Source: a bacterium
GTDB taxonomy: Bacteria > Desulfobacterota > Anaeroferrophillalia > Anaeroferrophillales > Tharpellaceae
Assembly: GCA_029935295.1 (NCBI GenBank)
Contig: JAOZKP010000205.1
Location: forward strand, 1-5,263
Length of the DNA: 5,263 nucleotides
Reading direction: 5' to 3'
The position numbers were made by a program, and so were the translations under genes. Shown here piece after piece: positions 4,964-5,263 of this stretch. Position 1 is the first letter of the stretch, and each line of letters starts with the position of its first letter. The notes under the pieces were generated by a model. The model was not told the origin of the DNA. It worked only from the letters and a program-made list of their open reading frames with translations, and made no database searches.

Positions 4964-5150
4964 AAACGAATTTACCGGTTAATGATGTTGATTCCCAGGG
5001 TGTCTGGTGGCCAGTGGATTTTTTTAGTACAGTGAGGCGGACTTTTTTGAAAAACTCTTCAATTGTGATGCCGGGTGTGTCCAGATGCTGGAGTAGGGCC
5101 GAGGTATAAACGCCAAGATTTTCATCGCCGTCTGATGCGGAAGAATCAGC
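4950..5150 (-). pseudogene. C-terminal fragment of a caspase-like (peptidase C14) protein
   Basis: On the - strand the ~66 codons before TAA (4952-4950) read as the C-terminal end of a bacterial caspase-domain protein: ADSSASDGDENLGVYTSALL, QHLDTPGITIEEFFKKVR, then HQTPWESTSLTGKFVF. The 'GVYTSALLQHLDTPG' and 'PWESTSLTG' blocks are hallmarks of the small-subunit part, downstream of the catalytic Cys. The His/Cys dyad and everything before it are missing. The frame stays open further to a TTG at 5228, but that start lies inside the terminator hairpin and the extra 26 residues are unrelated to the family, so similarity probably begins near 5150. No ribosome-binding site precedes it. It is antiparallel to the N-terminal stump at 1926-2162; whether both came from one gene cannot be told, as they share no overlapping residues. 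Confidence 0.78.
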
Positions 5151-5208
5151 ACAAAGCAAGCTTGGATCAATTTGTAGATAAAGAAGGACATACGAATGAC
5201 ACCAAACT

Positions 5209-5243
5209 AAAAAAGGGGTCACGCGCAAAACGCGTAACCCCTT
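5209..5243 (-). terminator. Intrinsic terminator downstream of the tRNA
   Basis: Read on the - strand, AAGGGGTTACGCG (5243-5231) pairs with CGCGTGACCCCTT (5225-5213) with one mismatch across a 5-nt loop (5230-5226), and the T-run is 5214-5209. Both the stem and the T-tract are strong in this direction. It lies about 9 bp beyond the presumed tRNA 3' end, as expected for a tRNA transcription unit. Confidence 0.8.
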
Positions 5244-5251
5244 GAATTTAT

Positions 5252-5263
5252 TGGTAGCGGGGG
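5252..5263 (-). tRNA. 3' end of a tRNA (possibly tRNA-fMet), truncated by the window edge
   Basis: On the - strand the last 12 bases read CCCCCGCTACCA: an encoded CCA tail, a discriminator A, and a G/C-rich acceptor strand. The string resembles the end of bacterial initiator tRNA (CCCCCGCAACCA in E. coli), and the close terminator supports a stable-RNA gene. Only the terminal bases are present, so tRNA identity is a guess and even tRNA status rests on context. Confidence 0.45.

Noticed and set aside
1..5263. CRISPR array or other regularly spaced repeats
   Set aside because: Only the two short adjacent duplications are present; there are no spaced repeats of CRISPR length.

Overview
The window reads as a small accessory region beside a tRNA gene in a Gram-negative bacterium. 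Exported caspase-fold proteins, a cysteine-bearing RelE toxin with its antitoxin, a NERD protein and an AAA_14/DUF4143 ATPase are a mix common in Desulfobacterota (former Deltaproteobacteria) and similar environmental lineages. This taxonomic reading is inference from gene content; no marker gene is complete. Base composition is patchy: AT-rich around the toxin-antitoxin pair and before the ATPase, GC-rich in the caspase stump and the NERD gene. This fits pieces of different origin.

Left part (1-1226): the last 47 codons of a phospholipase D-fold protein run in from outside the window. A doubtful 87-codon reading frame follows, then a compact type II toxin-antitoxin operon (551-1107) whose genes overlap by four bases (GTGA). 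A good intrinsic terminator lies at 1194-1226.

Middle (1227-2254): a graveyard. A strong 11-bp hairpin and a good ribosome-binding site lead into only the first ~36 codons of a dual-specificity phosphatase-like gene. This runs into an out-of-frame hydrophobic remnant. After a poorly coding stretch with a 13-bp tandem duplication comes the first ~79 codons of an exported caspase-like (peptidase C14) gene, which stops abruptly before any catalytic residue.

Right of centre (2255-4604): two intact genes on the + strand. One is a NERD-domain nuclease-like protein preceded by a 12-bp tandem duplication. The other is an AAA_14/DUF4143 ATPase with its own near-consensus promoter. Both carry PD-(D/E)XK-like D...ExK signatures, but nothing in the spacing ties them into one operon.

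Right end (4605-5263): a 60-residue protein with four CxxCG knuckles lies on the - strand, convergent with the ATPase. Next come a 12-codon stump of an exported protein (+) and the C-terminal ~66 codons of a caspase-like protein (-), abutting or slightly overlapping. Last are a minus-strand intrinsic terminator and what looks like the 3' end of a tRNA, possibly tRNA-fMet, cut by the window edge.

The parts do not form one clear pathway. The most defensible picture is a recombination-prone, tRNA-proximal accessory locus with defence-type genes (PLD, toxin-antitoxin, NERD, AAA ATPase) and at least four truncated genes. The most notable point is that an N-terminal and a C-terminal caspase stump lie about 3 kb apart in opposite orientation, both lacking the catalytic core. 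I do not see a clear, complete, undescribed multi-gene system.
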